A stretch of 64,000 nt of DNA. Origin: Xenorhabdus sp. BG5 (GTDB taxonomy: Bacteria > Pseudomonadota > Gammaproteobacteria > Enterobacterales > Enterobacteriaceae). Position 1 is the first letter of the stretch; every line of letters begins with the position of its first letter. The DNA lies in NCBI RefSeq assembly GCF_015163665.1, contig NZ_JADEUG010000004.1, positions 1 through 64,000 on the forward strand. Direction: 5' to 3'. Both the position numbers and the translations under genes were made by a program. This document shows positions 39,413 to 48,584 of the stretch, piece after piece. The notes beneath the pieces were generated by a model. That model saw only the letters and a program-made list of their open reading frames with translations. It ran no database searches and was not told the DNA's origin.

Positions 39413-40753
39413 TTAGACATCCAATCGCTTGGTTTGCCATCTTTTAGACTTCCAACGCCAGGCGTTCATTAACCCGCGGATCCACTCGTCGCAGAAGAAT
39501 CCTATCCAGATCCCCAAGATCCCCATACCCATGGTAATTCCCAAAAAATAACCGACGGGAATAGATATTCCCCACATACAAATCAACGCGGTATAGAGAG
39601 GAAAACGGGCATCACCAGAAGCACGCAGAGCATTGACCATCACAATGTTGAAAGTGCGTCCTGGCTCCAAAAAGACCGAGAGCAGGAACAACGGTAACAG
39701 AAGTTCAACAATCTTCTGATCTTCCGTCATGACATAGAGAAGCGGTTCCCTGAAAATCCAGAACATTAAGACGATGCCTACTGTAACAATCACGCCAATT
39801 TTTAGGCTTTTCAGTCCTCGAAGATAGGCGTCTTCAAAACGCTTTGCCCCAACAAGGTGACCAACCATAATCTCATTGCCAATGCTGATAGAGATACCAA
39901 ACAACATAATGAACAGAGATAGCTGGAAGTACAGCGTTTGCGCGGCCAGAGATATTTCACCCATCAGGCCGATAAACGCCTGTGCCGTCATATATTGCAG
40001 GATCCACACCAAATTTTCACCCGCGGCGGGTAAGCCGATATGCAGGATTTTGCTCAACATATTCTTAGACCAGTTCACGAGCAATTTAGGCTCAAACTTG
40101 ATCTTCAAACCACAAAACAGTAATCCGCAGAGCAAAATAACAGCGACAGTACGACCAAATACCGTAGACCACGCCACGCCTTCGAGTCCATATTGAGGCA
40201 ATCCAAAGAATCCATACAGCACAATCATATTGCCGACAATAGTAAGCAGGTTGGCAATCAACGTAATATACATGGCCGATTTCGATTTTCCATAAACCCG
40301 TATACAGGCCGCCAGAATAATCGAAATTGCTTCGGGTATCAGACAGATACCAAGGACATGCAGATAAGCGAACCCATCTTTTATCAGATTTTCGGGCAGG
40401 TTCATGATATGCAGGATCTTATAACCGAAGAACACCGTGATCAGAGCACAACTGAAACCCAGCACAAAATTAAAAGCAATAGAAATGTGAATAGCCTGAC
40501 TCGCCTTATCGCGTTTTCCTGATCCCAGATATTGTGCAATGACAACACTGCAACCTACGCTGATAAAGTTAAAAATTGTAATAAAGAGATCAAAAACATG
40601 ATTACCCACTCCCATTGCAGCAAGATAAGCAGAAGAAATATGGCTGACCATGTACGTATTGATTAATAACGTCGCCATATGCAGAAAGATATCAATGAAA
40701 ATCGGCCAACTTAACGAAAAAAGAGAGCGATTAATAACATCAGACTGATGCAT
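39413..40753 (-). CDS. MATE-family multidrug/cation efflux transporter
   Basis: A 446-residue protein with about 12 membrane helices in two repeated halves: N-half LSWPIFIDIFLHMATLLINTYM, C-half with AAGENLVWILQYMTAQAFIG. MATE pumps export cationic compounds with Na+ or H+ antiport. I cannot assign it to the NorM or DinF branch with certainty. The ATG is 160 bp to the left of the IS66 relic, and its promoter region may have been disturbed by that insertion. Confidence 0.88.
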   Translation of the reverse strand: MHQSDVINRSLFSLSWPIFIDIFLHMATLLINTYMVSHISSAYLAAMGVGNHVFDLFITIFNFISVGCSVVIAQYLGSGKRDKASQAIHISIAFNFVLGFSCALITVFFGYKILHIMNLPENLIKDGFAYLHVLGICLIPEAISIILAACIRVYGKSKSAMYITLIANLLTIVGNMIVLYGFFGLPQYGLEGVAWSTVFGRTVAVILLCGLLFCGLKIKFEPKLLVNWSKNMLSKILHIGLPAAGENLVWILQYMTAQAFIGLMGEISLAAQTLYFQLSLFIMLFGISISIGNEIMVGHLVGAKRFEDAYLRGLKSLKIGVIVTVGIVLMFWIFREPLLYVMTEDQKIVELLLPLFLLSVFLEPGRTFNIVMVNALRASGDARFPLYTALICMWGISIPVGYFLGITMGMGILGIWIGFFCDEWIRGLMNAWRWKSKRWQTKRLDV

Positions 40754-40909
40754 CAGTAAAACCTATTTATTAGAAGTGAAATGAATGGTCTTTTGCGGTG
40801 TGACATATCCAGAAAGCATAGATGATTTTACAGGGTTTATTGATGATTTGATAGGCAGAACAAGCGATTGTTTCACTGTCACACTTAAGTTTTTTCCCTG
40901 AGCGCCTGA

Positions 40910-41169
40910 ATGATGACTGATATGCCTGATGATATTGACCAATTGAAAGCCCTCATCTACCAGCTTCAGACCGATATTCAGGGAAAAGATCGTCAGATTC
41001 AGGCGTAGGCCGAATCGCTGGCTGAGCTGCGTACCCAAATTAAACGGCTACTTGAACAGCTCAACCTTAGCAAATTTTTTTACGGAACTGGAACCTCCCC
41101 AAACGCTATTACGACGATCCCCTGCATGATCTGCTCCCGTGGAACGTGAATATTGGCGACAGCGTATAA
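40910..41169 (+). pseudogene. IS66-family transposase (TnpC) relic
   Basis: The reading MTDMPDDIDQLKALIYQLQ followed by DIQGKDRQIQ, a stop, and LAELRTQIKRLLEQLNLSKF matches the N-terminal leucine-zipper region of IS66 TnpC proteins. In another frame DDPLHDLLPWNVNIGDSV then a stop resembles the TnpC C-terminus. The middle, including the catalytic domain, is deleted. An internal TAG and frame changes confirm decay. Confidence 0.75.
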
Positions 41170-41450
41170 AATACACTGCTTAATTAGGTGCTTACGGTAT
41201 GAATGTAATTCAGAACCCGACTCACAACATGGCGTGGTTAGTGACACGACGTGGGTTTTATTCCAAATCCTGAACGTGAAAAACAGGCTGCTTAGCTTAA
41301 ATTTATGAATGGGTAAACTATGTTGACAACAGGACGGGATTCCACTTTGCTTTTAATTTAATCAAAAATAAGTTGATTGCGAAATTTCTCTGACCATATT
41401 GCTCTTCGACGTTTAGCGACATGACTATCTTTTATACTGGTATTTTTTTA
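41170..41450. other. Degraded intergenic sequence right of the IS66 relic
   Basis: No intact gene. The minus strand around 41380-41430 can be read as AKRRRAIWSEKFRNQLIFD, which may be a fragment of another transposase, but I could not assign it. Confidence 0.3.
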
Positions 41451-41553
41451 ATACCAATCGCCTTTCAAGATGCGTCTTATATCTCCCCGCGTAGCGGGGA
41501 GATATAAACAATCACATTGATTTGCAAGCTGTAACTTGAAGTTGGATTGGTAA
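41451..41553. repeat. Palindromic repeat element, copy 2 (inverted)
   Basis: The same family as 22524-22629 but in the opposite orientation. The left end is ATACCAATCGCCTTTCAAGATGCG in outline, the central hairpin is TATCTCCCCGC/GCGGGGAGATA, and the right end has AACTTGAAGTTGGATTGGTA. It lies about 210 bp before the orphan gene at 41766. Confidence 0.8.
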
Positions 41554-41765
41554 ATGATATTTAACGCAATCCGGTTAAAAAGTGCCATTTGTGCTGCTCG
41601 ATCGGGAGCTTTCAGCGAGATAGCATCGTTAATATTGTGAGATCTCGCCCTGATAAATTTATTTTCTTCTGCCCATTGACAATTGCTGATATGGTCAAAT
41701 AGTATACTCTTTTATGGTATCATACTTTCCCTTTTAAGAATGAATTTAGTAGTGAGTGTAAAAAC

Positions 41766-42464
41766 ATGCCATTTAAAGAGCCTTTTACCCGCAAATTGAT
41801 TATTGGTGATTTAGTTTACGGATTACACAGTGAAAGAGAAAGGTATCTTCGTGAATATCAGCCTTTCAAAGGAAGTACTGCTGCTACGAAGATTCTTTCT
41901 AGCTCTCCTAGCTCTCAAGTTCTGTTTATAGATCAATTTATAACCCCTCCAGAACTATACTTTCGAAATGAGTTAATCCGAAAGCAGGTGGAAGAACAGT
42001 ATAAATACATACACACGACGAAAAGACTTCCCTATCAGAAGAGTTTTATGTTACATCTTGAAAATCATCCTAAATATCATACCGCATTGGAAAGTGCAGA
42101 CAAACTATTCTCAAGGAAATGTAAAGGAGGATTATCTTGGGTAACTACAAGCAATGGGAATACTTATCTGCTTGAGAATAATAATATACATTTTATTCTT
42201 GATGGCATCGATATGAAATATGTAGTAAATAAAAGAAAATATCCAATGGCTAGGACTGATATAACTTCACATGAATTGAGATGGGTCTATAGAAACAGGA
42301 ATAATCCTAACGTACAAAGAAAAATTCAATTTTGGTTAGATGGTAAACCGACTTCTCCACCTTGGGAAAGTGTTGAAGGAAAGAGCATATGGAAATTATA
42401 CACTCCACAGTCTGAAATTACGAGCGCCTTTAATTCTGGTTTGCCGATAGATTTATATTTTTAA
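41766..42464 (+). CDS. Unrecognised 232-aa protein between two inverted repeats
   Basis: A soluble-looking, basic and aromatic-rich protein without a signal peptide or membrane segment. I do not recognise the family. Visible features are a charged N-terminal half rich in Tyr and Arg, a GGLSWVTTSNGNTYLLENN segment (near 121-139), and a C-terminal ITSHELRWVYRNRNNP and IQFWLDGKPTSPPWE block that looks conserved-domain-like. It is AT-rich relative to its neighbours and isolated between repeat copies 2 and 3 within an IS scar zone, so horizontal acquisition is likely. A secreted effector or toxin is possible but unproven. Confidence 0.6.
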   Translation: MPFKEPFTRKLIIGDLVYGLHSERERYLREYQPFKGSTAATKILSSSPSSQVLFIDQFITPPELYFRNELIRKQVEEQYKYIHTTKRLPYQKSFMLHLENHPKYHTALESADKLFSRKCKGGLSWVTTSNGNTYLLENNNIHFILDGIDMKYVVNKRKYPMARTDITSHELRWVYRNRNNPNVQRKIQFWLDGKPTSPPWESVEGKSIWKLYTPQSEITSAFNSGLPIDLYF

Positions 42465-42606
42465 TATATACGTAATTTGTATAATAAGGAAATATTAATA
42501 AATAGAGGTAAATTAAAATTCATAATAATATTAAATAAAAGTAAAAACATTAATTTATTATGTTTGTAATGGCATCAAATAGTGCGAAATTTTTTATCCA
42601 TAATAA

Positions 42607-42711
42607 TATACTCGACAAACTTCAAGTTGTAATCCGCAAGACGATATGAAGCCTTATATTTCCCTACCGTGCGGGGAAATATAACACGCATCTTGAAGTT
42701 GGATGGGTATA
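42607..42711. repeat. Palindromic repeat element, copy 3
   Basis: The same orientation as copy 1: TATACTCGACAAACTTCAAG at the left, central hairpin ATATTTCCC/GGGGAAATAT, and GCATCTTGAAGTTGGATGGG with TATA at the right. With the inverted copy 2 it brackets the gene at 41766-42464. The 142 bp before it (42465-42606) are AT-rich with no gene. Confidence 0.8.
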
Positions 42712-42740
42712 AATGATGTACCATTAAAGATTAGAGAAGG

Positions 42741-42969
42741 GTGACAACGCTTCTTCTGGATAATGTGGAAATTCAATTTATCTACGAAGTTGATGAGATC
42801 GGGTCTTTTGTCGGGAACAAAAACAGCAACGTTAGTTAGGGTATGCATGGGAATCCCCCCGCTTGAAGCGTATCATCGCTCATACTTTCGGAAAACGGTT
42901 TACACAACATCCCCTAAAATGCATGACAAAATGATCGGCACTTTCATCGAAAGAAAATGTTATGTTTAA
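42741..42969 (+). pseudogene. IS1-family InsB transposase relic
   Basis: One frame reads VTTLLLDNVEIQFIYEVDE then IGSFVGNKN, comparable to the IS1 InsB segment with the DEQWGYVGAK motif. A second frame ends SPKMHDKMIGTFIERKCYV then a stop, comparable to the InsB C-terminus (LHDKVIGHYLNIKHYQ). The middle is missing and the frames are interrupted, so the element is dead. It sits immediately beyond the uhpC 3' end. Confidence 0.75.
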
Positions 42970-43010
42970 GACCAATCAATACCTTGAATACATCACCGGT
43001 AATTCTGTTA

Positions 43011-44318
43011 TCAGTCTGTTTTATACTCTTTACTGACGTCAGCCATTAACATTGGCATCAGTAATAATCCCATCACAGCGGCTGCAAGAGTCAGTAAGGC
43101 AAACATGCCTGTCCAATCATAGTGGTCAATGATTTGGCTTAATGGCCAACCAGCAATTGCGGCACCATAATAGGCATACAATCCTAAATATCCTGTTACC
43201 GTACCTGCCGCTTTTTTGTGGCAGTGTTCAGTTGCTGAAAGACCAATTAACATTTGAGGACCAAATACAAAAAAACCAATACTAAAAATACAGATAGATA
43301 ATAATACGTAATTATTTATAGGAATTAACCAGAGTGCGGCCATAGAAAAGAAAAGGCCAAGAGAAAATAGTAGAATTACGGGTGTACGTTGACTGCGAAA
43401 TAATAAATCAGAACTCCATCCAGAACAAAGAGCACCTAATAACCCCCCCAGTTCAAATAGCGACAGTGTGGCATTGGCATTCAGTAAGTTAGCTCCATGT
43501 TTTTCTAATAACCATAAATTACCCCAGTCATTAATTGCGATCCTAATGAAATAGACGAGAATATAAGAAAAACCAAGGAGCCAGATGGTACGGTTGAATA
43601 AAATGGTTTCCTTAAAGATTTTTATCATAGGCATGGGTAAAGACAACCGTTCTTGTCGTAGCTCCATGGTATCTTGTCGCCAATCCCCTACGCTAGGTAA
43701 ACCATGTTCCTCTGGAGTTCCCCGCATTCTCCGGCATAACCAAATTCCAAGCACAATGCTAATAAGTCCAGAAACAAATAATGCAGCGCGCCAGCCATAA
43801 TAATTGGCTAAAAATGCAGACAATAGTGGCAGAAAAATACCACTTATATTGATGGATATATTCCAACAGCCCCACCAGAAACCTCGCTCATTACGAGAAT
43901 ACCAGTGAGTGAGAAGTCGAGCGCATGTTGGCCATCCCCATCCTTGAAAAAAGCCATTCAGCGTCCAGACAAATAATAGGGAAGGCAATGATGAGCAGAA
44001 GGTAAAAATAATGTTCAGTACGCCTGTCATTAATAGCCCTACCCCCATGAACCAGCGATAACCAGTATGATCATGGAAAATGCCGGAAAAGAATTTTGAA
44101 CTGCCATAAGCAAGGTAAAACAAACTGATTATCCATCCAATATCATTTTTATTAAGAGCCAATTCCAGTTGCATGGCGGGCATAACGATATTCAAACTTT
44201 TGCGAGTTAGGTAGAATGCGGCATAGCCTATAATCATTGATATGAGCAAATGGCTTCGCCAATAACGATAATGTTGTGATATTTGCTCATGGCTGGTGCC
44301 TTGCATAAGTGCCTCCAT
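43011..44318 (-). CDS. uhpC: UhpC, membrane sensor of external hexose phosphate (MFS)
   Basis: A 435-residue MFS protein of the organophosphate:phosphate antiporter branch, with 12 membrane helices. GYAAFYLTRKSLNIVMPAM and GFFQGWGWPTCARLLTHWYS are typical. In E. coli UhpC detects glucose-6-phosphate outside the cell and signals through UhpB. The length and operon position after uhpB favour UhpC over UhpT or GlpT. The transporter gene uhpT, which follows uhpC in E. coli, is absent; an IS1 relic takes its place. Confidence 0.9.
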   Translation of the reverse strand: MEALMQGTSHEQISQHYRYWRSHLLISMIIGYAAFYLTRKSLNIVMPAMQLELALNKNDIGWIISLFYLAYGSSKFFSGIFHDHTGYRWFMGVGLLMTGVLNIIFTFCSSLPSLLFVWTLNGFFQGWGWPTCARLLTHWYSRNERGFWWGCWNISINISGIFLPLLSAFLANYYGWRAALFVSGLISIVLGIWLCRRMRGTPEEHGLPSVGDWRQDTMELRQERLSLPMPMIKIFKETILFNRTIWLLGFSYILVYFIRIAINDWGNLWLLEKHGANLLNANATLSLFELGGLLGALCSGWSSDLLFRSQRTPVILLFSLGLFFSMAALWLIPINNYVLLSICIFSIGFFVFGPQMLIGLSATEHCHKKAAGTVTGYLGLYAYYGAAIAGWPLSQIIDHYDWTGMFALLTLAAAVMGLLLMPMLMADVSKEYKTD

Positions 44319-44372
44319 AAAAAAGATACGAATAGTCGTTGTTGCTTTAGCTGTCCTAAAGAGGATATTTTG

Positions 44373-45950
44373 TTATTCAGTATTACTGCCTGAATCTACT
44401 GGTAAATATATATTGACATGGGTTCCTTGTTGGATTTTGAGTCTCCAATGGCCTCCAAGCGCTCGGACACGCTCTTCAATTCCCTTAAGCCCAAATCCTG
44501 TATTTTTTTTATCATCAATAATACCAATACCGTTATCGTCAACCTGAAGCACGATTAAATTTCTTTTTTGCTTTAATGTAATGTTTATTTGGTCAGCGTT
44601 AGCATGTTTACTAATATTGTTCAGTAATTCTTGAATCAGCCTATAAAGCGTCAGAGTGATCGTGTTATCACTGGGAGTATGTGGTAACTGATAATCAAAA
44701 TGGCAACAAATGTTTTGTTCTTCGAAAGCAAATTCATTTATTAAATGATGAATTGATTGTTCAAGAGACATTTCGTCAAGTGCCGGTGGGCGAAGCTCAC
44801 GCAGCAGTTGACGTGTTGTTTGATGTATTTGTTGGGAGAGGTGATTAATCTGTTCGGCAGATTTCTGAGCTAATGCCAACGTTGAAGTCCGTTTTATTAG
44901 CATAGATTGGATTTGAATGGCCGTTATATTTTGTCCGATGGCATCATGAAGTTCTCTGGCAATATTTTTACGAATATCTTCTTCTGTATGTACTAATTTT
45001 TGCATCAAGATATGGCGTGTTGCTAACTCTTTTTCTAGTCGTTCACGATAACGGTTTAAATTATTTGCCAATTGTTTTTGATAGGTTAGGCTACCTGCTA
45101 ATTGTTGCTGGCGACTGATGGCAATGCCAAGCCCTATCCCTAATAAAGCTTGCGTGGTTAAAAAAATCTCCAATTCCTGTAATTCACTGAATGAACCATT
45201 GAATTGACGGGCAGAAGTGACGAGTAAACTTCCTAATAATGCGGAGAGAACACCACCTTGCCAACCATAATGATAAGCCATAAATATATTAGGAATAAAG
45301 ACTAAAATTGACAGTAACCACTCTATTTCCGAGGATAGAAGATATTGGCCACTTATTCCCAGCAAACTAAACAGGAAACACCACATCAGCAAAGATGTTC
45401 TTAATTGTGGATCGGCTATATCAGCTTTAGTATGCTGATTCTTCCAATATTTCTCATATAAATAAACATAAATCAGATAAATGAATGGAGAGAGTAAAAA
45501 TCCGCCAGTTAAGGAAGAGAGAAAAATAAAGCTGATTTGATCAGGTAACGAAAAGCTTAAAAATAAAATTTGTAAAAGGCTATTAATGATAACGCCCGCT
45601 AATAAAATAGAAAGCTGTTGCCAATAAAGAGAATAATTCCACCATATTTTTTGAATAATGAGTGCAGGGATCAAGCTAATAAATGGGGAAAGTAAAATGA
45701 TTGGATATATAATAAGTTGTTCGCTTTTTAGCCACAGTAATATACTAATTTCACTCATCAGCAGAATTGGAAGATAACGTCGCCCCAGTAAGGTCATAAA
45801 TACTAAACGTATCCCTTGGGGTAAAAATAGTGTCGCCTGTAGTCCACTATTGTGAAAATAAAAACTAATTACCCATAATGAAATCCAAATCAGTGAATAA
45901 AATAGACAGAGGAATAGTGATTGTAAAATGAAGAGAAATTTTTCATTCAT
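44373..45950 (-). CDS. uhpB: UhpB sensor histidine kinase
   Basis: A 525-residue kinase with an N-terminal MASE1-like membrane region of about eight helices (to about 285). A HisKA_3 dimerisation helix (ARELHDAIGQ, phospho-accepting His335) and a HATPase domain (LLNNISKHANAD, DDNGIGI, GFGLKGIEERV) follow. It is slightly longer than E. coli UhpB (500 aa). It starts 3 bp after uhpA and is followed 54 bp later by uhpC. Confidence 0.93.
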   Translation of the reverse strand: MNEKFLFILQSLFLCLFYSLIWISLWVISFYFHNSGLQATLFLPQGIRLVFMTLLGRRYLPILLMSEISILLWLKSEQLIIYPIILLSPFISLIPALIIQKIWWNYSLYWQQLSILLAGVIINSLLQILFLSFSLPDQISFIFLSSLTGGFLLSPFIYLIYVYLYEKYWKNQHTKADIADPQLRTSLLMWCFLFSLLGISGQYLLSSEIEWLLSILVFIPNIFMAYHYGWQGGVLSALLGSLLVTSARQFNGSFSELQELEIFLTTQALLGIGLGIAISRQQQLAGSLTYQKQLANNLNRYRERLEKELATRHILMQKLVHTEEDIRKNIARELHDAIGQNITAIQIQSMLIKRTSTLALAQKSAEQINHLSQQIHQTTRQLLRELRPPALDEMSLEQSIHHLINEFAFEEQNICCHFDYQLPHTPSDNTITLTLYRLIQELLNNISKHANADQINITLKQKRNLIVLQVDDNGIGIIDDKKNTGFGLKGIEERVRALGGHWRLKIQQGTHVNIYLPVDSGSNTE

Positions 45951-45953
45951 TGT

Positions 45954-46586
45954 TTAACTCGTCGTAATGATTTGATTCTTGAGGGCATAATGAACTAGAT
46001 CAATAGTGGTATTACATTGTAATTTATCTAAAATTCTGGCTCGATGGACATGAACTGTGTTGTGGCTAAGTTCAAGTTGCTCAGCAATTACTTTTACACT
46101 GCTCCCATCGACTAATAAGGTAAAAATTTCTCTTTCTCTTGGTGTCAGAGCGTGTAGTGCTGTAATTTCTTGAGGTTTTTGGCGAAGTGCTTTCAGTGCA
46201 TGAGCACAAAGATAAATGTTTCCTTGATGGACTAACCGGACGGCTTGTACTAATTCCTCTGGCCCACAGCATTTCGTCAAATAACCGCGTGCACCTGAAT
46301 CTAGTGCACTTTGCACAAGCGCAGCGGTGTCATAAATGCTTAACATGATCGTACGAAAATTTGGGCTGGTGGGACGAAGCCGAGTCAGAAGCTGTAGGCC
46401 ACTTTCGTTGGGCATGGAGATATCCATGATGACGATATCAATCGTTTTTCTTTGTAAATCCGGCCATGCTTCATCGGCACTGCTGTATTGACCAACGATT
46501 ATAATATCATCTTCAAGTGTCAATAATTGGGCAAAACCTGAACGGACAACAACATGATCATCAATGAGAGCAATTTTTATCGTCAT
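45954..46586 (-). CDS. uhpA: UhpA response regulator
   Basis: A 210-residue NarL-family regulator. The receiver has Asp9/Asp10, the phospho-acceptor Asp55 (IVIMDISMP) and Lys in YLTKCCG. The LuxR-type HTH carries LTPREREIFTLLVDG and VKVIAEQLELSHNTVHVHRARI. In E. coli UhpA activates uhpT. Because uhpT is not adjacent, the target here is unknown. The upstream region to 47131 is AT-rich. Confidence 0.93.
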   Translation of the reverse strand: MTIKIALIDDHVVVRSGFAQLLTLEDDIIIVGQYSSADEAWPDLQRKTIDIVIMDISMPNESGLQLLTRLRPTSPNFRTIMLSIYDTAALVQSALDSGARGYLTKCCGPEELVQAVRLVHQGNIYLCAHALKALRQKPQEITALHALTPREREIFTLLVDGSSVKVIAEQLELSHNTVHVHRARILDKLQCNTTIDLVHYALKNQIITTS

Positions 46587-47131
46587 TTTTATTGTATGTC
46601 GTAGGGAGTTTTATTATAAATCATTTAGATATCATAATGTTCATAAAATAAAATTCATGCAAATAAATAAACTAAATTTGTTAGTTAGATAACAAAATTT
46701 ATTTTAAGGCAGATAAATTATATTGATTTCAGTTGGTTATTATTATTTTTTATTGTCGTTCCTATACCTCCATATAGTAATAATGAATTCTATTTTTATT
46801 GATTTTCCATAAAAAACAAAAGCATTCATTAATATTAAATGGTGTTTTTTGCTTTATTAAATGAAACTGGTGAATTTAATGAAAAAATTACACTGTGATT
46901 GTGTGTATTTTCATTATTATATTTCATATGTTATTTTATGGTAACTGGAATGAAAAAAATTTACCATAATCCCTTTATAGGGGCTAGCTATGCCAGATTC
47001 TCCTATAAAATTTTTTTGGATATTTTTTCTCTATGGGAGGCAATATTATTACATCATCAGGTACGCTTTATTGTTTTTCCATTGTTATTTTTCGGAAAAA
47101 TTACGTATAACACACAAAAAAGGTCTTAAAG
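46587..47131. other. AT-rich divergent region upstream of uhpA
   Basis: About 545 bp, extremely AT-rich. A 76-codon frame at 46899-47129 has no ribosome-binding site and no recognisable features, and I do not call it. Promoters for uhpA and the hydrolase gene are expected here. Confidence 0.4.
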
Positions 47132-47680
47132 ATGAAAGCACTTATCATAATTGACATGTTGAATGACTTCGTAACAGGTGTTCTCGCCAATGAAAAGAAG
47201 GCAATAGAAATTATCCCAGTGATCCAACGAACGATTAATTATGCAAGAAATAGGCTGGATTGGTTAGTGATATATGCTAATGATGCCCATCATGCAGATG
47301 ATCGAGAAATAGATATTTGGGGAAAGCATGCTATGGAAGGAGCGTGGGGAGCTGAAGTTGTCGATGCACTGGCCCCCATTGGCTCAGAACGTGAAATTAT
47401 TTCCCCCAAACGTTTTTATAGTGCCTTTGATGATACCGTTCTGGAAGATGTTTTCAGACAATATGGTGTTACAGAAGTTGTGTTGACAGGGCAGCATACA
47501 AATTGCTGTGTCCGTCATACCGCCTATGGTGCATTTACTCGAGGTTATAACATCACCGTATTGTCCGATGCAGTCTGTGTTTTTCCAGGGGTTGATCATG
47601 GTGCCGCTCTTGATTATTTAAAAACCTTTTATGGTGCCAAAATTATCACAAGTACCGAGTTAGGTATGCTATTAAAATGA
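47132..47680 (+). CDS. Isochorismatase-family cysteine hydrolase (nicotinamidase-like)
   Basis: A 182-residue hydrolase with the family triad: Asp8 (IIIDMLNDFV), Lys93 (SPKRFYSAF) and the nucleophilic Cys near 126 (GQHTNCCVRHT). The metal-site motif NDAHHADD and the cis-peptide region fit nicotinamidase/pyrazinamidase-like enzymes better than isochorismate lyases. The natural substrate cannot be fixed. The gene stands alone. Confidence 0.85.
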   Translation: MKALIIIDMLNDFVTGVLANEKKAIEIIPVIQRTINYARNRLDWLVIYANDAHHADDREIDIWGKHAMEGAWGAEVVDALAPIGSEREIISPKRFYSAFDDTVLEDVFRQYGVTEVVLTGQHTNCCVRHTAYGAFTRGYNITVLSDAVCVFPGVDHGAALDYLKTFYGAKIITSTELGMLLK

Positions 47681-47707
47681 AGAGTGCTATGTTTGATAAA
47701 AAATGAA

Positions 47708-47736
47708 TGACTGGCAGTTTGATATTCTGCCAGTCA
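47708..47736 (-). terminator. Terminator of the speE-speD operon
   Basis: The stem TGACTGGCAG/CTGCCAGTCA is followed on the minus strand by TTCATTTTTTA, 26 nt past the speD stop. It may also end the convergent hydrolase transcript. Confidence 0.75.
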
Positions 47737-47761
47737 AATAGATCAGGCTGAATTCAATTAG

Positions 47762-48556
47762 TTATAGATCGGGTAAATTTCGACCATAATAGATTTCTTG
47801 TATCTCTTTCTTAAGTAAACGGATGATTTCCCTCTTTTCCGTTTCATTCAGGTCTTCAGCTGTGGTATTGAACAAATATTCATTCAGATCAAATTCTTTC
47901 AACATCATTTTAGTATGGAAGAGATTTTCCTGAAAAATATTTACGTCAATCATATGGTACTGAGATTGGATCTCTTCTGTCACATAATTCTGGATGGAGC
48001 TAATTTCATGGTCGATATAGTGTTTTACGCCATTAATATCTCGGGTAAAACCACGAACACGATAATCCATTGTCACAATGTCAGATTCCAATTTATAAAT
48101 CAGATAATTCAGAGCATTAAGAGGAGAAATAACACCACAGGTTGAGACTTCAATATCTGCCCTGAAGGTACATATACCACCATCTGGATGGCTTTCTGGA
48201 TAGGTATGCACACAAATATGGCTCTTGTCCAAGTGGGCGACGACAGCATCAGGGAGTAGGACAGGATTTTCCATATTATCCACCCGCTTGGGGGCAATGG
48301 GTTCTTCACTAATCAAAATGGTAACGCTCGCTCCTTTTGGGTCATAGTCTTGGCGAGCAATATTAAGAATGTTTGCACCAATGATTGAACAGGTTTCACT
48401 GAGAATTTCAGTTAGGCGGGTCGCATTATACTGTTCATCAATGTACGCGATATAACTGTCGCGATCGGCTTTCGTTTTTGCATAACAGATGTCATAGATA
48501 CAGAAACTCAAGCTTTTTGTTAGATTATTAAAGCCGTGCAATTTCAGTTTGCGCAA
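47762..48556 (-). CDS. speD: S-adenosylmethionine decarboxylase proenzyme SpeD
   Basis: A 264-residue proenzyme, same length as E. coli SpeD. Self-cleavage before Ser112 ([14 protein letters not shown]) creates the pyruvoyl cofactor. It supplies decarboxylated SAM to SpeE. AGGTGAACT lies upstream of the ATG, and the gene is 28 bp downstream of speE. Confidence 0.96.
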   Translation of the reverse strand: MRKLKLHGFNNLTKSLSFCIYDICYAKTKADRDSYIAYIDEQYNATRLTEILSETCSIIGANILNIARQDYDPKGASVTILISEEPIAPKRVDNMENPVLLPDAVVAHLDKSHICVHTYPESHPDGGICTFRADIEVSTCGVISPLNALNYLIYKLESDIVTMDYRVRGFTRDINGVKHYIDHEISSIQNYVTEEIQSQYHMIDVNIFQENLFHTKMMLKEFDLNEYLFNTTAEDLNETEKREIIRLLKKEIQEIYYGRNLPDL

Positions 48557-48584
48557 TTTAGTTCACCTCCCGGTTAATGGGTGA

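Noticed and set aside
40763-41038. A 91-aa minus-strand frame right of the MATE gene
   Set aside because: It is antisense to the IS66 TnpC relic, which explains the open frame.
42763-42969. An apparent 68-aa protein beside uhpC
   Set aside because: Its C-terminus matches the end of IS1 InsB, and its N-terminal part is a different frame of the same relic. It is a transposase remnant.
43011-44318. Assigning this MFS gene as UhpT or GlpT
   Set aside because: Its position directly after uhpA-uhpB and its sequence character fit UhpC. A transport role cannot be excluded by reading alone, but the sensor call is better supported.
46899-47129. A 76-codon open frame upstream of the isochorismatase-family gene
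   Set aside because: There is no ribosome-binding site and no coherent membrane or domain pattern. Its Phe/Ile/Tyr-rich composition is what random AT-rich DNA gives.
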